From NCBI GenBank assembly GCA_900316055.1, contig ONBK01000001.1, positions 310,001 through 374,000 on the forward strand: a DNA stretch of 64,000 nucleotides. Reading direction: 5' to 3'. The stretch comes from an uncultured Bacteroidales bacterium (lineage in GTDB: Bacteria > Bacteroidota > Bacteroidia > Bacteroidales > P3). This document shows, piece by piece, positions 16,763 through 24,492 of this stretch; the first letter of the stretch is position 1; each line of letters begins with the position of its first letter. The notes below the pieces were generated by a model. It was given only the letters and a program-made list of their open reading frames with translations. It had not been told where the DNA came from and ran no database searches. A program made the translations under genes and the position numbers.

Positions 16763-19225
16763 ATGAAATATAACGGTTTTGAGGAATTGGGAGAGATGCT
16801 GGCTAAAGGCATGAATGTGAGGGCGAATATTGTGCCGGTAGTCGACGAGATGGACGAAGATGTGCTGTTGAACGATGACAGCATCGAGAACGAGATGGCG
16901 GTACTTCCGGTGATGGACCAAGTACTGTTCCCCGGTGTGCTCATCCCCATCGCCGCCAAACGCGAGAAATCGCGCAAGCTGCTCAACGAAGTGAGCGGCA
17001 CCAATCAGCATATCCTGGTATTCACCCAGAAAAACAACGAAGAGGAACCCTTCGAACTCGACCTCTACCCTGTGGGTGTGGTGGCCAAAGTGCTGAGGGT
17101 CTTCTCCTTCAAGGAAGATATCACCGTGGCCGTGATGCAGGGCATCACCCGCTGCCACTCGCTCGTCGTCACCGCCCGCGAACCCTACATGCGCGGCACC
17201 GTCACCATGGCTCCGGAGAACAGCGACGGCATGGACACACAGGCTTTCGCCAAACGTGTGAAGCTGCTCCGCAAACAGTATGCCGAAATGATGAAGATGC
17301 GCATGCAGGACGAAGAACTGGCCCACATGCTCACAGGCATCGGCAGCGACAAGATTTTCATCAACTTCGCCGCCACCAACCTCGATATTGATGTCGACCA
17401 GAAATACGAGCTCTTGGTCTGCGAGAGCTATCGCGAGCGTGTGAACAAGATGCTCGAACAACTCAGCACCCTCAAGGGCCTCGACGAGTTGCGACGCGAG
17501 ATTGACGGCAAGACCAAGGAGGAACTCGAACGCCAGCAACGCGAATACTACCTGCGACAGCAGATGAGCGTCATCCAGGAGGAACTCGGAGGACCCGCCC
17601 ACAGCGCCTTCTGGGCCGACAACCAGAACGACATCGAGGAGCTGCGTAAGCGCGCCGAAGAGAAGAACCTCCCCGAGCAGGTGGCCAAAATCTTCGACAA
17701 GGAACTCACCAAGCTCTCGCGCATCCAGCCCATGTCGTCCGACTACACCGTGCAGTATTCCTACCTCGAGACCCTGCTTGACATCCCGTGGAACGAATCC
17801 GAGAATGCCGCTGGCAATTTCGACGTACCCAAAGCCCGCGAGGTGATGGAACGCGACCACTACGGCATCAAGAAAGTCAAGGAACGCATCATCGAATACC
17901 TCGCTGTGCGCAAACGCCAAGCCGAAAAAGGGGTGCGCGTCAAAGCGCAGGTCCTCTGCCTCGTAGGCCCTCCGGGCACTGGCAAGACCTCCATCTGCCG
18001 TTCCATCGCCGAAGCCCTCGGCCGCCCCTACCGCCGAGTGGCATTGGGCGGCCTGCACGACGAGGCCGAGATCCGTGGACACCGCCGCACCTACGTCGGT
18101 GCCATGCCGGGCCGCATCATGCAGGAAATCATCAAGGCCGGCACCACAAACCCTGTCTTCGTACTCGACGAGATTGACAAGGTGCAAAGTGCCTCCATGC
18201 ACGGCGACCCCTCGTCGGCACTCCTCGAAGTGCTCGACCCCGAACAGAACTGCCACTTCCACGACAACTTCGTCAATATCGACTACGACCTCTCGAAGGT
18301 CTTCTTCATCGCCACCGCCAACAACGCCGGTGCCATCCCGCCGCCGCTGCTCGACCGTATGGAGGTCATCGACTTCAGCGGCTATATGCTCGAGGAGAAA
18401 CTCGAAATCGCCAAACGGCACCTCCTGCCGCGCATCATGCACGACAACGTGGTCGACCGCCGCACCATGCGCTTCCCCGAGGAGATACTCCAGATGGTCA
18501 TCAATGACTACACCCGCGAGGGCGGTGTGCGCCAGCTCGAAAAGCAACTCTCCAAGGTGGTGCGCCACCGTGTGGTGCAACTCGAGAGTGGCGAGAAATG
18601 CCCGGCCACGGTCACCGGCGACGAGGTGCGCAAAGTCCTCGGCCTCCCCATCCACAACAGCGAGCGCCGCCGTCCCGAGCCCCGCGAAGGCGTGGTGACA
18701 GGCCTCGCATGGACCCCCGTGGGCGGCGAGATACTCTTCATCGAGGCTTCGCTCAGCAAGGGCAAAGGCACCCTCTCCATGACCGGCAACCTCGGCGACG
18801 TGATGAAAGAGTCCGCCACCTTGGCCTTCGAATACATCAAGTCCAATAGCAGCCGTTTCGGCATCAAACAGGAAACCCTCGAGAAGAGCAATATCCACAT
18901 CCATGTGCCCGAAGGCGCCACCCCCAAGGACGGCCCCTCGGCGGGCATCACCATGTTCGTGGCTATGGTGTCGGTACTCTCCCACCGCAAGGTGCGCCCC
19001 GATGTGGCTATGACGGGCGAAATCACATTGCGCGGCGAAGTGACACCCATCGGCGGCGTCAAAGAGAAAATCCTCGCCGCCAAACGCGCCGGCATCACCG
19101 ACATCCTCCTCTGCCACGACAACCGTCGCGACATCGAGGAGATAGAACCCGTCTACCTCGAAGGTCTCCAATTCCACTACATCAACGAAATCTCCGAAGC
19201 CCTCCCGCTGGCTCTCGAGAGTTGA
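16763..19225 (+). CDS. lon: ATP-dependent protease Lon
   Basis: 820 residues. N-terminal Lon substrate domain (about 40-240), AAA+ module with Walker A GPPGTGKT (402-409) and Walker B VFVLDEIDK, and the proteolytic domain with the Ser-Lys dyad (S726 in PKDGPSAGITMF and K767 in GGVKEKILAAKRAG). Degrades damaged and regulatory proteins in the cytoplasm. Upstream spacer is short and AT-rich without the element shared by grpE and dnaK. A very long open frame on the opposite strand is a codon-composition artefact. Confidence 0.97.
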   Translation: MKYNGFEELGEMLAKGMNVRANIVPVVDEMDEDVLLNDDSIENEMAVLPVMDQVLFPGVLIPIAAKREKSRKLLNEVSGTNQHILVFTQKNNEEEPFELDLYPVGVVAKVLRVFSFKEDITVAVMQGITRCHSLVVTAREPYMRGTVTMAPENSDGMDTQAFAKRVKLLRKQYAEMMKMRMQDEELAHMLTGIGSDKIFINFAATNLDIDVDQKYELLVCESYRERVNKMLEQLSTLKGLDELRREIDGKTKEELERQQREYYLRQQMSVIQEELGGPAHSAFWADNQNDIEELRKRAEEKNLPEQVAKIFDKELTKLSRIQPMSSDYTVQYSYLETLLDIPWNESENAAGNFDVPKAREVMERDHYGIKKVKERIIEYLAVRKRQAEKGVRVKAQVLCLVGPPGTGKTSICRSIAEALGRPYRRVALGGLHDEAEIRGHRRTYVGAMPGRIMQEIIKAGTTNPVFVLDEIDKVQSASMHGDPSSALLEVLDPEQNCHFHDNFVNIDYDLSKVFFIATANNAGAIPPPLLDRMEVIDFSGYMLEEKLEIAKRHLLPRIMHDNVVDRRTMRFPEEILQMVINDYTREGGVRQLEKQLSKVVRHRVVQLESGEKCPATVTGDEVRKVLGLPIHNSERRRPEPREGVVTGLAWTPVGGEILFIEASLSKGKGTLSMTGNLGDVMKESATLAFEYIKSNSSRFGIKQETLEKSNIHIHVPEGATPKDGPSAGITMFVAMVSVLSHRKVRPDVAMTGEITLRGEVTPIGGVKEKILAAKRAGITDILLCHDNRRDIEEIEPVYLEGLQFHYINEISEALPLALES

Positions 19226-19253
19226 GTGTTAAGCATTAAGAGTTAAGAATGCC

Positions 19254-20783
19254 ATGAAACAGACTCGTATCATTTGCGTTAATGGACATTTGTCCTTTCA
19301 CTCCCTTTCACTCCCTCTCACCCTCCTGCTATTTTTCACCTTTCACCTCTCACCTCTCACCTTACAGGCCCAGCAGTCCGACTTCATCGTCCACCGCCAA
19401 CAACGAATCATCCTCCCCCACCAGGTGGGCAGCGTCTCCTATCTCGACAGCAACTTCTACTGCTACGCTTCGGGAGTGCTGCTGAAAGCGCAGCGCGGCG
19501 GCGACCGCTTCGCCAATTTCAGACCCGACACCACCCTCGTCAAACTCGACGCAGATATCAACTACGTGGTGCGTCACCCCTCCACGGGCGACCTCTATTT
19601 CACCACCCTCGACGGCAAGGGCCGTTCCTTCCTTTTCCGTAGCCATGTGGAGGAGAACGGGAAACAGAAAGTCAAACAGATAAAGATGGATGGAAGTTTC
19701 CTCAGCAAAGGCATGAATGTCTTCCATCCCACCTTCACCGCCGACGGCACCCTGATGGTTTTTTCCTCCTCCCGCGAGGACCGCAACAAGGGCAGCCTCG
19801 ACCTCTGGTATTCGCGCTTCAACGGCGAAGAATGGTCCGACCCCATCAATCTGGGAAACCGCATCAACACCTCCGGCGACGAGATTTCCCCCTTCATCTA
19901 CCGCGACTGTCTGCTCTTCGCCTCCAACGGCAATGCCGACGACCACAACCGCTTCGCCCTCTACGCCACCCGCCTGCTCTCCGATCCGTCGCATGGCGAT
20001 AGCGCGAGGGGACGTATGGTGGGCCGCTGCCTTGTACAGCGTCTGCCCGCCCCCTTCAATGTCACCGGAACCGACAACCTCGGCCTCTCCTTCGACCCCA
20101 TCTCCGGCAACGCTTTCTGGATTTCCAACCGCGACGACGCCTCCGGCCGTCAGCTCTACTCCTGTCCAGGCCCCCTCGAAGGCCTGCTCCTCTGGGGCAC
20201 CCTCTCCGACCCCAACGGCCAGCCCCTCGCGGGAGTACGCGTCGCCGCCCTCCAGGACGGCAACACCCTCTGCAGTGCCACCTCCGATACCAACGGCTAC
20301 TACAGCCTCTACCTCCAGTGCAACCAGCACTACGACATTTCGTTCCGTCTGCAGGACTATTTCGTCACCGTCGAGCCTCTCAACACCCTTCAGGGAGACG
20401 AGGGCTACCTCATCACAGAGAAACAGCACAACGTGAAACTCTACGGACTTCCCATCGGCTATCCTTTCTACCTCGAAGACCTCTTCGGCCCCGATGCCGA
20501 TGTCGAACTCAGCGCCCACGGCAAAGAGCTGCTCCAACCGCTCATGCAGTTCCTCATCGACAATCCCTCCCGACGAGCCACCCTCATGCTCTCCAACGAC
20601 CTCACCGACGACCCCTCCTTCAACAGCCTCCTCACCGACAGCCGTGTCCGCTCGCTCGAAAAACACCTCCGCGAGAGCCTTCCGGAGACAGTCAAATTTA
20701 ACATTCACAACGCTTGCGACGGCAAGGAAAGATGCAGCACCGCCACAGGGTCATCCATCTTGACAATACTGATAAACAAATGA
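19254..20783 (+). CDS. PD40 beta-propeller / OmpA-like exported protein
   Basis: 509 residues. After a signal peptide ending LTLQAQ, the region about 100-310 has WD40-like/PD40 blades (TFTADGTLMVFSSSREDRNKGSLDLWYSRF; GDEISPFIYRDCLLFAS), then a carboxypeptidase-regulatory-like segment (LSDPNGQPLAGVRVAALQDGNTL), and a C-terminal OmpA-like part (HGKELLQPLMQFLIDNPSRRATLMLSND). This domain order is seen in PorE/T9SS-associated OmpA-family proteins of Bacteroidetes that bind peptidoglycan, so a T9SS accessory role is possible but inferred. The signal peptide is built from CTTTCAC-type repeats. Follows lon by 28 bp. Confidence 0.7.
   Translation: MKQTRIICVNGHLSFHSLSLPLTLLLFFTFHLSPLTLQAQQSDFIVHRQQRIILPHQVGSVSYLDSNFYCYASGVLLKAQRGGDRFANFRPDTTLVKLDADINYVVRHPSTGDLYFTTLDGKGRSFLFRSHVEENGKQKVKQIKMDGSFLSKGMNVFHPTFTADGTLMVFSSSREDRNKGSLDLWYSRFNGEEWSDPINLGNRINTSGDEISPFIYRDCLLFASNGNADDHNRFALYATRLLSDPSHGDSARGRMVGRCLVQRLPAPFNVTGTDNLGLSFDPISGNAFWISNRDDASGRQLYSCPGPLEGLLLWGTLSDPNGQPLAGVRVAALQDGNTLCSATSDTNGYYSLYLQCNQHYDISFRLQDYFVTVEPLNTLQGDEGYLITEKQHNVKLYGLPIGYPFYLEDLFGPDADVELSAHGKELLQPLMQFLIDNPSRRATLMLSNDLTDDPSFNSLLTDSRVRSLEKHLRESLPETVKFNIHNACDGKERCSTATGSSILTILINK
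19292..19366 (+). repeat. CTTTCAC/TCTCACC tandem array encoding a signal peptide
   Basis: Units CCTTTCACTC, CCTTTCACTC, CCTCTCAC, TTTCACC, TTTCACC, TCTCACC, TCTCACC. Translated as FHSLSLPLTLLLFFTFHLSP, the hydrophobic core of the PD40/OmpA-like protein signal peptide. Close in sequence to the DUF5683 signal peptide. Confidence 0.8.
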
Positions 20784-20805
20784 TTGAAAAAAATATTAAA
20801 AAAAA

Positions 20806-20837
20806 TTTGGTCAGTATCTAAAAAGTGTGTACTTTTG
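20806..20837 (+). promoter_or_regulatory. Bacteroidetes-type promoter for tRNA-Pro
   Basis: TTTG at 20806-20809 and TACTTTTG at 20830-20837, 20 nt apart, match the TTTG / TAnnTTTG consensus. The tRNA begins 36 nt later. Confidence 0.75.
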
Positions 20838-20873
20838 CATCCGTTTTCGAGAGAACGAAAAACGATAATTGTT

Positions 20874-20947
20874 CGGGGTGTGGCGCAGTTGGCTAGCGCA
20901 CTTGCATGGGGTGCAAGGGGTCGAAAGTTCGAGTCTTTTCACCCCGA
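20874..20947 (+). tRNA. tRNA-Pro (anticodon GGG)
   Basis: Cloverleaf can be drawn in full: acceptor CGGGGTG/CACCCCG with the C1-G72 pair characteristic of bacterial tRNA-Pro, D-stem GCGC/GCGC, anticodon stem CTTGC/GCAAG with loop ATGGGGT (anticodon GGG, T33 before it), T-stem GAAAG/CTTTT with TTCGAGT loop, discriminator A. CCA is not encoded. Reads CCC and CCU proline codons. Confidence 0.95.
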
Positions 20948-20960
20948 CAATTTTTAAAAA

Positions 20961-20996
20961 AATAGAGTTCCATTTCCTGGAACTCTATTTTTTTTA
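20961..20996 (+). terminator. Intrinsic terminator after tRNA-Pro
   Basis: Perfect 12-bp stem AATAGAGTTCCA / TGGAACTCTATT (20961-20972, 20978-20989), loop TTTCC, then a T run. Confidence 0.92.
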
Positions 20997-21014
20997 TTCC
21001 TCCTCCCCCTTCTC

Positions 21015-21089
21015 CCTCCAAAAAACTCTCAACTCTTAACTATTATCTATTATCTCTTAACTTTTATCTTTAAACGTTAACCGTTACCA
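21015..21089. repeat. CTCAACTCTTAACTATTATC-type array before the murF stop
   Basis: Runs of ACTCTCAACTC, TAACTATTATCTATTATCTC, TTAACTTTTATC, TTTAAACGTTAACCGTTA fill the space between the tRNA terminator and the convergent murF gene. The same words recur at 41262, 49460, 51001 and 52617. Confidence 0.7.
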
Positions 21090-22514
21090 TCACAACCTCT
21101 CCTCGAGCGTCCACAGCCTATTGGTGTTCGAGCCCTTGATGAGGATGGTGGCACCGGTCACAGGATTCTCCCCCAGCCATTCGCGCACTTTCTCGGTATC
21201 GGCAAAGCGCCGCATCGCTGCCGGCAGCGCGAGGCCGTCCCATTCGGGACCCACCAGCAGCACACGCTCCAATCCGCATTCTGCCAGCTGCGCCACCACA
21301 TGCTTGTGCTCCTTGTGCTCGCCGTGCCCCAGCTCGTGCATCCCCCCAATGATAGCCATCATTTTATTGCTTGATTGCTTGATTGCTTGATTGCTTGAGA
21401 ATGAGGCGATGGCGGCAGCCATGCTGGAGGGATTGGCATTGTAGCAGTCGAGATAGAGACGGTTGCCTCGGGCGGTCTCCTTGTACTCCGAACGCTGGTT
21501 CGAGGGCACATACTCCTCAATGGCCTCTTTGATGTCCCACGGCTCCACGCCGAAATGCAGACCCACGGCGACGGCGGCCATGCAGTTGTCGAAGTTGTAG
21601 TCGCCCAACAGATGGGTGTGGACGTTATAGACATTGTCTCCCACCTCGAAATAGAAATGGAGGTAGGGATTGCTTGATTGTTTGAGTGCTTGATTGCTTG
21701 AGTTCTGGACGAGGGTTCCGCGGACTTCTGCTTCTTCTCCACGCCCATAAGTCACCATCGCGAGCGGGGTCTTCTCGATGGTCGAAGGCACGAAAGCGGG
21801 ATTGTCGGGAGCGTAGGCGGGGATGAAAGAGCGCAGGCCAGGAATGGTCGACAGTTTCTCCGCCTCATGCATCAGACGTTCATTGTCGGCATTGACGAAC
21901 ACCAAGCCGTGCTTGCCGGCGAGGTGGCGGTACAGCTCCGTCTTCGTCCGCACCACCCCTTCGAAACTCCCGAAGCCCTCAAGGTGCGCGCGTCCCACGT
22001 TGGTGATAAGGCCGCAGTCGGGGTCGGCAATACCGCAGAGGAACTCTATCTCCCCCGGGTGGTTGGCGCCCATCTCCACGATGACCAGCTCCGTCCCCTC
22101 GGGAATGGCCAGCAGCGTCAGCGGCACACCCAGATGGTTGTTGAAGTTGCCCTTGGTTGCCGAAGTCTTGTAGCGCTTGGCCAACACGGCATGCACCAGC
22201 TCCTTGGTGGTGGTCTTACCGTTGGTGCCGGTGATGCCTATGAAGGGCATCTCCAAATGGCGGCGGTGCTCGCGCGCCAGCTCCTGCAGCGTTTTCAACA
22301 CATCGGGCACCACGATGCAGCGGTCGTCGACCTTGTAATTCTCATCGCTAATAACGCACAGCGCGGCCCCCTGCTCCAGCGCCTGCGGTGCGAAAGCGTT
22401 GCCGTCGAAGTGCTCGCCCTTGAAGGCGAAGAAGATGCAGCCATGCGTGATATTCCGTGAGTCTGTCGTCACTGTCCGCGACTGGAGATAAGCATTATAG
22501 AGTTTGTCCATCAT
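21090..22514 (-). CDS. murF: UDP-N-acetylmuramoyl-tripeptide--D-alanyl-D-alanine ligase
   Basis: 474 residues. Mur ligase with ATP loop GITGTNGKTTTKELV (about 108-122), GNFNNHLGVPLTLL and IVEMGANHPGEIEFL, all diagnostic of MurF. Adds D-Ala-D-Ala to the peptidoglycan precursor in the cytoplasm. Two short arrays are inserted in frame: QNSSNQALKQSSNPYL in the central-to-C-terminal region and SSNQAIKQSSNKMM just before the conserved AIIGGMHELG loop of domain 3; both are CAAGCAAT repeats. Removing them would give a normal MurF length. Coexists with the MurF-Alr fusion at 14233. Confidence 0.92.
   Translation of the reverse strand: MMDKLYNAYLQSRTVTTDSRNITHGCIFFAFKGEHFDGNAFAPQALEQGAALCVISDENYKVDDRCIVVPDVLKTLQELAREHRRHLEMPFIGITGTNGKTTTKELVHAVLAKRYKTSATKGNFNNHLGVPLTLLAIPEGTELVIVEMGANHPGEIEFLCGIADPDCGLITNVGRAHLEGFGSFEGVVRTKTELYRHLAGKHGLVFVNADNERLMHEAEKLSTIPGLRSFIPAYAPDNPAFVPSTIEKTPLAMVTYGRGEEAEVRGTLVQNSSNQALKQSSNPYLHFYFEVGDNVYNVHTHLLGDYNFDNCMAAVAVGLHFGVEPWDIKEAIEEYVPSNQRSEYKETARGNRLYLDCYNANPSSMAAAIASFSSNQAIKQSSNKMMAIIGGMHELGHGEHKEHKHVVAQLAECGLERVLLVGPEWDGLALPAAMRRFADTEKVREWLGENPVTGATILIKGSNTNRLWTLEERL
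21367..21398 (-). repeat. CAAGCAAT array inside murF (copy 1)
   Basis: Four 8-nt units; coding strand reads as SSNQAIKQSSN, in frame, immediately before the AIIGGMHELG loop. Confidence 0.85.
21668..21702 (-). repeat. CAAGCAAT array inside murF (copy 2)
   Basis: About four units with two substitutions; coding strand reads QNSSNQALKQSSN, in frame. Confidence 0.85.
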
Positions 22515-22618
22515 AGGAATAGAATTTTGTTATAAATAACGCTCTTTCTCATAAATTAGTATCTGTATCAGCAAAAAACGCAGTCCAATTCTCATCCGTC
22601 TTAAAATATTTTGGGGAA

Positions 22619-23005
22619 CTATATACCTGTTGACCCGAAAAGATACTTGCGGATGGCACGACTGATGTTTTCATTCAAACCGTCAATTCTATCTATTCCC
22701 CAATGATTTGGAAATTCACTATAATTATCAGTTGTAAATAACACTGTTTTATCCAAAACATTCATTGCATGTTCAATACTTTTGATACAGATTGCCAAAG
22801 CTTCACGATATTTATCACCTTCATCATACTCTGTCGAATCCGAATATTTACAGAATTCTTTTAAATGCTTCCATATTCTGAGTAAATCGGCCCAATCTTG
22901 TTTAAACTCGTTTTCTTGGGCGGGAAAATTCCTACCAATTTCAGTAACAGCCCCTTGAATGATATTACTTAAATCTGATTCAGTTAGTCTTATTGTCTTT
23001 TTCAT
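22619..23005 (-). CDS. Hypothetical protein with N-terminal RLTESDL motif
   Basis: 128 residues, no recognised family. The N-terminus KKTIRLTESDLSNIIQGAV resembles a short motif seen at the start of many small phage and bacterial proteins of unknown function. The rest is helical and charged (WADLLRIWKHLKEFCKYSDS; LNENISRAIRKYLFG). The gene is clearly more AT-rich than its neighbours, which suggests acquisition. A related 27-residue frame starts in the opposite direction 80 bp away (23086). Confidence 0.6.
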   Translation of the reverse strand: MKKTIRLTESDLSNIIQGAVTEIGRNFPAQENEFKQDWADLLRIWKHLKEFCKYSDSTEYDEGDKYREALAICIKSIEHAMNVLDKTVLFTTDNYSEFPNHWGIDRIDGLNENISRAIRKYLFGSTGI

Positions 23006-23085
23006 TATACTAATTTCAATTTTTATTCGTTATTTATTTATAAATAGTTTGATACTTATAAAGTAAGCAAAATTGTTAGGATAAT

Positions 23086-23169
23086 ATGGCAAAGAAAGTT
23101 ATACGTTTGACGGAGAGTGAGCTAAAACAACTCATTAAGGAAGTTACGTTAAATTTTCGACCGTTTTAG
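23086..23169 (+). CDS. Short RLTESEL-motif peptide, possible gene remnant
   Basis: 27 codons, ATG at 23086 to TAG at 23169: MAKKVIRLTESELKQLIKEV then seven residues. The first 20 residues match the N-terminus of the divergent gene at 22619-23005 (IRLTES-L--I). It could be a truncated paralog, or a leftover of a second gene whose body was replaced by the segment carrying the Omp85-like gene. Real translation is unproven. Confidence 0.4.
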   Translation: MAKKVIRLTESELKQLIKEVTLNFRPF

Positions 23170-23226
23170 GTCAACATGTATGTAGTTCCCTAATTTTTTG
23201 TCAAGACGAACGTTACTATATAAATT

Positions 23227-24486
23227 ATGAAAAAGATATTTCTTCCAATAGTGATGATGCTGTGGGCCGCTGGCTGTCTGTCGGCACAGCGCACCGACAG
23301 CACCCAACGCGAGGTGAAGGAGGGTTGGATTGTGGGGGCCTTCCCCACCCTGACCTATTCCAATACGCTGGGCTTCCAGTTTGGTGCCTGCGGGAATGTG
23401 TTCTACTACGGCGACGGCACCTCCTATCCCGACCCGCTGCACAAGTTCTCGTTCGAGGCGTCGCACTTCACCAAGGGGCGCTCGCGCTTCTGGCTGGCAT
23501 TGGACAGTAAGAGCCTCGTGCCGGGCTGGCGCGTGACACTTTCGACGCTCTACATCATGGACCCCCTCTATTTCTTCTATGGCTACAACGGTGCCGCTGA
23601 GCCTTACAGCGAAGCCCTCAACGACGAGCTGCACTACAACATCGACCGCAATATCTTCCAGGCCTTTGCCAACTTTCAACGGCCGCTGACGGAGCATATG
23701 AAGGTGGTGGGTGGTGTCTCCTTCTCCAACTACCGACTGCGCGACTATGACGGTGAGCAATACGGTGGCAACGACACCGCCACGCTCTACCGCCGCTATG
23801 TGGCGGACGGCCTGATAGGCGGCGAGGAGGAGCGGGGCGGCAATGTGCTGGAGGTGCGCGGCGGACTGGTGTACGACACGCGCGACATCGAGGCGGCCCC
23901 CAACAGCGGCTTTCTCCTCGAGGCCTTCCTCAATCCAGGCTTCTCGCCAGAGCACAGCTACCTCAAGGCCTGCCTCTACTTCTCACAGTTCCTGCGCATC
24001 CCGCTGAACCTGAAGCCTGGCGACCCCGTCTTCGCCTACCGCCTGGGGTGCGTCTCCACCCTCACGGGCGACGCTCCGTGGTACATGCAGCAGAGCATCC
24101 CCATGCTGGTGCCACACACCATGCTGACCGAAGGTTTCGGCAGCGCGAAGACCATCCGCGGATACTACGAGAACCGCATCCTCTGCGACGGCATGCTGTG
24201 GGGCAACTTCGAACTGAGAATCAAGCTGGTGAAGTTCACCCTGTGGAACCAATATTTCTATATCGCCGTGAACCCCTTCTTCGACTGCGGCGTCATCACC
24301 CAGAGCTACCGCCTCGACCTGCAGAATGCTCAAGACGGTTGGCGCGACCCCGTCACCTCTTTCGGCATCGGCTTCAAAGGGGCATGGAACGAGAATTTCA
24401 TCGTCTCGGCCGAGATGGCGCACTGCACCAACCGCTCCCTGGGTTCCCCCTTCTGGATCGACCTCGGGGTGAACTATGTGTTTTAG
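23227..24486 (+). CDS. Omp85/BamA-like outer-membrane barrel protein without POTRA
   Basis: 419 residues. Signal peptide LPIVMMLWAAGCLSAQ, then directly a barrel domain with many aromatic-ended strands, ending WIDLGVNYVF with the terminal Phe of outer-membrane barrels. VLEVRGGLVYDTRDIEAAPNSGFLLEAFL and TEGFGSAKTIRGYYENRIL are the characteristic surface-antigen/Omp85 C-terminal motifs (the latter the lid-loop RGY). POTRA domains are absent, as in many Bacteroidetes single-barrel paralogs, so a core BamA role is unlikely; a lipid- or protein-export role is possible. Converges with the carboxypeptidase gene with a 6-bp gap. Confidence 0.75.
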   Translation: MKKIFLPIVMMLWAAGCLSAQRTDSTQREVKEGWIVGAFPTLTYSNTLGFQFGACGNVFYYGDGTSYPDPLHKFSFEASHFTKGRSRFWLALDSKSLVPGWRVTLSTLYIMDPLYFFYGYNGAAEPYSEALNDELHYNIDRNIFQAFANFQRPLTEHMKVVGGVSFSNYRLRDYDGEQYGGNDTATLYRRYVADGLIGGEEERGGNVLEVRGGLVYDTRDIEAAPNSGFLLEAFLNPGFSPEHSYLKACLYFSQFLRIPLNLKPGDPVFAYRLGCVSTLTGDAPWYMQQSIPMLVPHTMLTEGFGSAKTIRGYYENRILCDGMLWGNFELRIKLVKFTLWNQYFYIAVNPFFDCGVITQSYRLDLQNAQDGWRDPVTSFGIGFKGAWNENFIVSAEMAHCTNRSLGSPFWIDLGVNYVF

Positions 24487-24492
24487 GCGAGA

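Noticed and set aside
21360-21400. CRISPR-like array at the CAAGCAAT repeats
   Set aside because: Units are only 8 nt, there are no spacers, and the array lies inside murF; no cas genes are in the window.
14233-22514. Two MurF genes as an abnormal duplication
   Set aside because: A MurF-Alr fusion together with a stand-alone MurF is a usual Bacteroidetes arrangement.
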